A stretch of 64,000 nucleotides of DNA from Bradyrhizobium sp. Gha (lineage in GTDB: Bacteria; Pseudomonadota; Alphaproteobacteria; Rhizobiales; Xanthobacteraceae), in contig NZ_FOQM01000001.1 of NCBI RefSeq assembly GCF_900113735.1, forward strand, positions 558,001-622,000, read 5' to 3'. Each line of letters starts with the position of its first letter. The stretch's first letter is position 1. The notes under the pieces were generated by a model, which saw only the letters and a program-made list of their open reading frames with translations, did not search any database and had not been told where the DNA came from. Position numbers and translations under genes: made by a program. Positions 62,627 through 64,000 of this stretch are shown in pieces.

Positions 62627-63066
62627 TTCGGTGCGACCTTGAGGGTGAAGATGGCGGTGCCGGGCCGCCCGTCACTGTCCTTGATGTCGACCCGCACGGT
62701 GTAATCGCCGGGTGGCAATTCCGCATCCTGCATGTTGATCCCGTCAGCCTGCACGAACGGCTTGACCCGCGACGTCAAGTCGACGTTCGGTGTGCGGAGG
62801 AAGGTCACCTTGACCGAATCAGGATCGATCTTGGCGCCGCCGAACGACTCGAACTTCAGTTGAAGTTTCAAGGGTGAGGCGACCGATTCGCCTGGCGAGA
62901 CGAACTCCACTTTCGGACCGCGCAGGATACCACGCCGGTCAGCCGCGACCGCCCCCTTCGGCGGTGGCAGCTTGGCTTCCTCCTCCGTGATCAATTGCGT
63001 GGCCCGCGACGTTCCCGAAAACAGGAGACCCGCCGCAACCAGCCCCAGCAAGACATTCCGCATCAT
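62623..63066 (-). CDS. small secreted beta-rich protein in the CHAT operon
   Basis: A 147-aa protein with a signal peptide (MRNVLLGLVAAGLLFSG). The C-terminal region is beta-rich (LKLQLKFESFGGAKIDPDSV, PPGDYTVRVDIKDSDGRPGT) and resembles an Ig-like sandwich. It is probably exported to the periplasm. The ATG at 63066 has an AAGGA site. It lies 25 bases after the CHAT gene and overlaps the next gene by four. Confidence 0.75.
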   Translation of the reverse strand: MMRNVLLGLVAAGLLFSGTSRATQLITEEEAKLPPPKGAVAADRRGILRGPKVEFVSPGESVASPLKLQLKFESFGGAKIDPDSVKVTFLRTPNVDLTSRVKPFVQADGINMQDAELPPGDYTVRVDIKDSDGRPGTAIFTLKVAPK

Positions 63067-63091
63067 TGTCCTTCCAACCTTCTCACGTCGA

Positions 63092-64000
63092 TCAACGCAC
63101 GCCGCCATCACCGATGATCGTATAGGGCGCCCAGAACAGCGGATGCGCATAGGCGAACTCGGTCTTGCCCTCGCTGTTCAGATAACCGGGACCATCGACC
63201 AAGGCCATCATCGCCTGCCGCAGCGCCTCGCTTCGCGACAGTTTTGGATCGTCGGCCTGCCGCTTGAACAGATCGGTCACCAGCTGCCGGGCCGATTGCG
63301 AATGCACCGACCAGTTCGTCACCAGCAAGGCCCGCGTTCCCGCGTAGAAGAAGGCGCGGCCAAGGCCGGAGGCGGCCTCGGCACCGGCGCCGGCGCCAGC
63401 GCCGGTGTTGCAGGCCGACAGGATGACCCAGTCGGCGTCGAGCTTGAGGCCCAGAATCTCTTCCATGGTCAGGAGGCCGTCTCCGCCCTCACCCGTCACC
63501 GCCGGGGACGACAGCGCGAGCGCCGGCTGCGTCAAGCCGTTGAGCTCGCCCGGGACAAGACCGTGCGTGGCGAAGGCGAGAATCCTGAAGCCGGAGAGAT
63601 TCATCGTCTTGACGGCGGTCTCGGTCGCATTCTTCCCGAGGAACAGCACCTTCGAGGGATCTGCCTGCAAGGCCAGCGCGATCGATTTGAGCTCGTCGGC
63701 CGTATCGGGAAGGCGGGGCAAGAGGCCGAGCTCGGCGCTGTCGACGCCGTCGAGCTTCGGGCTGCTGCGGCGCTTCAGCGGCATGCCGCGGGTGACGTTG
63801 CCACCGACATCGGCCACCTGAACCTTGCCGTCGCTCACTTCGGCCTCGGCTTCCTGGTCCTTGTTGAAATAGGGATCGCCGAACGCCACGAGTTCGCCGC
63901 GGCCTGGCTTGCCCGGCGGCAATTGCCGCAGCGTGCGCAACGCGGCAGCCGATGGCACCGTCGAGACGGCGTGGGTCCGCGCCAGCCACGGCACGTTGCG
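63092..64000 (-). CDS. CHAT-domain (caspase-like) protease, 5' part outside window
   Basis: The C-terminal about 302 residues of a CHAT-domain protein. The catalytic His is in FATHGLVPG and the catalytic Cys in LSACNTGAG; both are present. YAGTRALLVTNWSV and PYTIIGDGG are usual for the fold. The frame is open to the window edge, so the N-terminal domain (often TPR repeats) is not visible. CHAT proteins are cysteine peptidases of the caspase clan; some take part in defence or programmed death. It is the first visible gene of a minus-strand operon with a secreted protein and two zinc-ribbon proteins. Confidence 0.88.
   Translation of the reverse strand, partial: RNVPWLARTHAVSTVPSAAALRTLRQLPPGKPGRGELVAFGDPYFNKDQEAEAEVSDGKVQVADVGGNVTRGMPLKRRSSPKLDGVDSAELGLLPRLPDTADELKSIALALQADPSKVLFLGKNATETAVKTMNLSGFRILAFATHGLVPGELNGLTQPALALSSPAVTGEGGDGLLTMEEILGLKLDADWVILSACNTGAGAGAGAEAASGLGRAFFYAGTRALLVTNWSVHSQSARQLVTDLFKRQADDPKLSRSEALRQAMMALVDGPGYLNSEGKTEFAYAHPLFWAPYTIIGDGGVR

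Noticed and set aside
1..64000. CRISPR arrays, tRNA, rRNA, prophage or integrase signals
   Set aside because: No regularly spaced repeats, no tRNA cloverleaf, no rRNA and no integrase genes were found; the only short tandem repeats are coding (50256-50362) or at the IS ends.

Overview
The window is high-GC chromosomal DNA from an alphaproteobacterium of the Rhizobiales, most likely Bradyrhizobium or a close relative. The basis is the protein content: an NAD-dependent fdsGBA formate dehydrogenase, the ccmIEFH-degP-two-component-glnE order, a Ku protein, DUF1127 and Cys-rich small proteins of rhizobial type, and palindromic intergenic repeats of a style familiar from Bradyrhizobium. No rRNA, tRNA, CRISPR array, prophage or plasmid functions were seen. 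About 55 genes or gene remnants are described.

Layout. 1-4.8 kb: the end of a quinone oxidoreductase gene, a cation diffusion facilitator and a PleC/DivJ-like PAS histidine kinase. 4.86-6.17 kb: an IS481-family element with a frameshifted transposase, inserted in a palindromic repeat. 6.3-13.4 kb: a LysR regulator divergent from fdsG-fdsB-fdsA-fdhD-fdsD, a complete soluble Mo/Fe-S formate dehydrogenase with its sulfurtransferase and delta subunit. 13.7-29.6 kb, all on the minus strand: in transcription order a small membrane peptide, a PhoP/PhoQ-like pair, an unknown 467-aa protein, a small unknown protein, ccmI-ccmE-ccmF-ccmH (cytochrome c maturation), degP, a second OmpR-type pair and glnE. 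29.8-34.7 kb: Ku, small proteins, a lone Flp pilin, remnants of a cupin gene and of a LysR gene, and a TPP enzyme. 34.8-46.1 kb: a frameshifted multi-GAF kinase, a membrane alpha/beta hydrolase, a DHA2-type efflux pump, a Cys-cluster protein, a class A PBP and a DUF1214/DUF1254 pair.

46.1-51.9 kb is sparse and partly decayed: a frameshifted dihaem cytochrome c, fragments of an SRAP peptidase and a sugar ABC permease, a Crp/Fnr regulator, a repeat-containing membrane protein and a DUF1127 protein. 52.0-55.9 kb is a minus-strand chromate-type cluster: rhodanese-ChrB fusion, secreted DUF1259 protein, ChrA, then a TauE/SafE permease. 56.2-60.3 kb holds an unusual LuxR-type regulator with a degenerate receiver, one hydrophobic helix and a long disordered tail, facing a PAS hybrid kinase. 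60.4-64.0 kb carries several small Cys-rich proteins and a tight minus-strand operon of a CHAT (caspase-like) protease, a small secreted beta-rich protein, a zinc-ribbon/coiled-coil protein and a zinc-ribbon membrane protein. The CHAT gene runs off the window.

Best candidates for something undescribed are the CHAT/zinc-ribbon operon and the LuxR protein with the disordered tail. The fds, ccm and chromate clusters are recognisable systems. At least three genes carry single-base frameshifts, which may be real decay or sequencing error.
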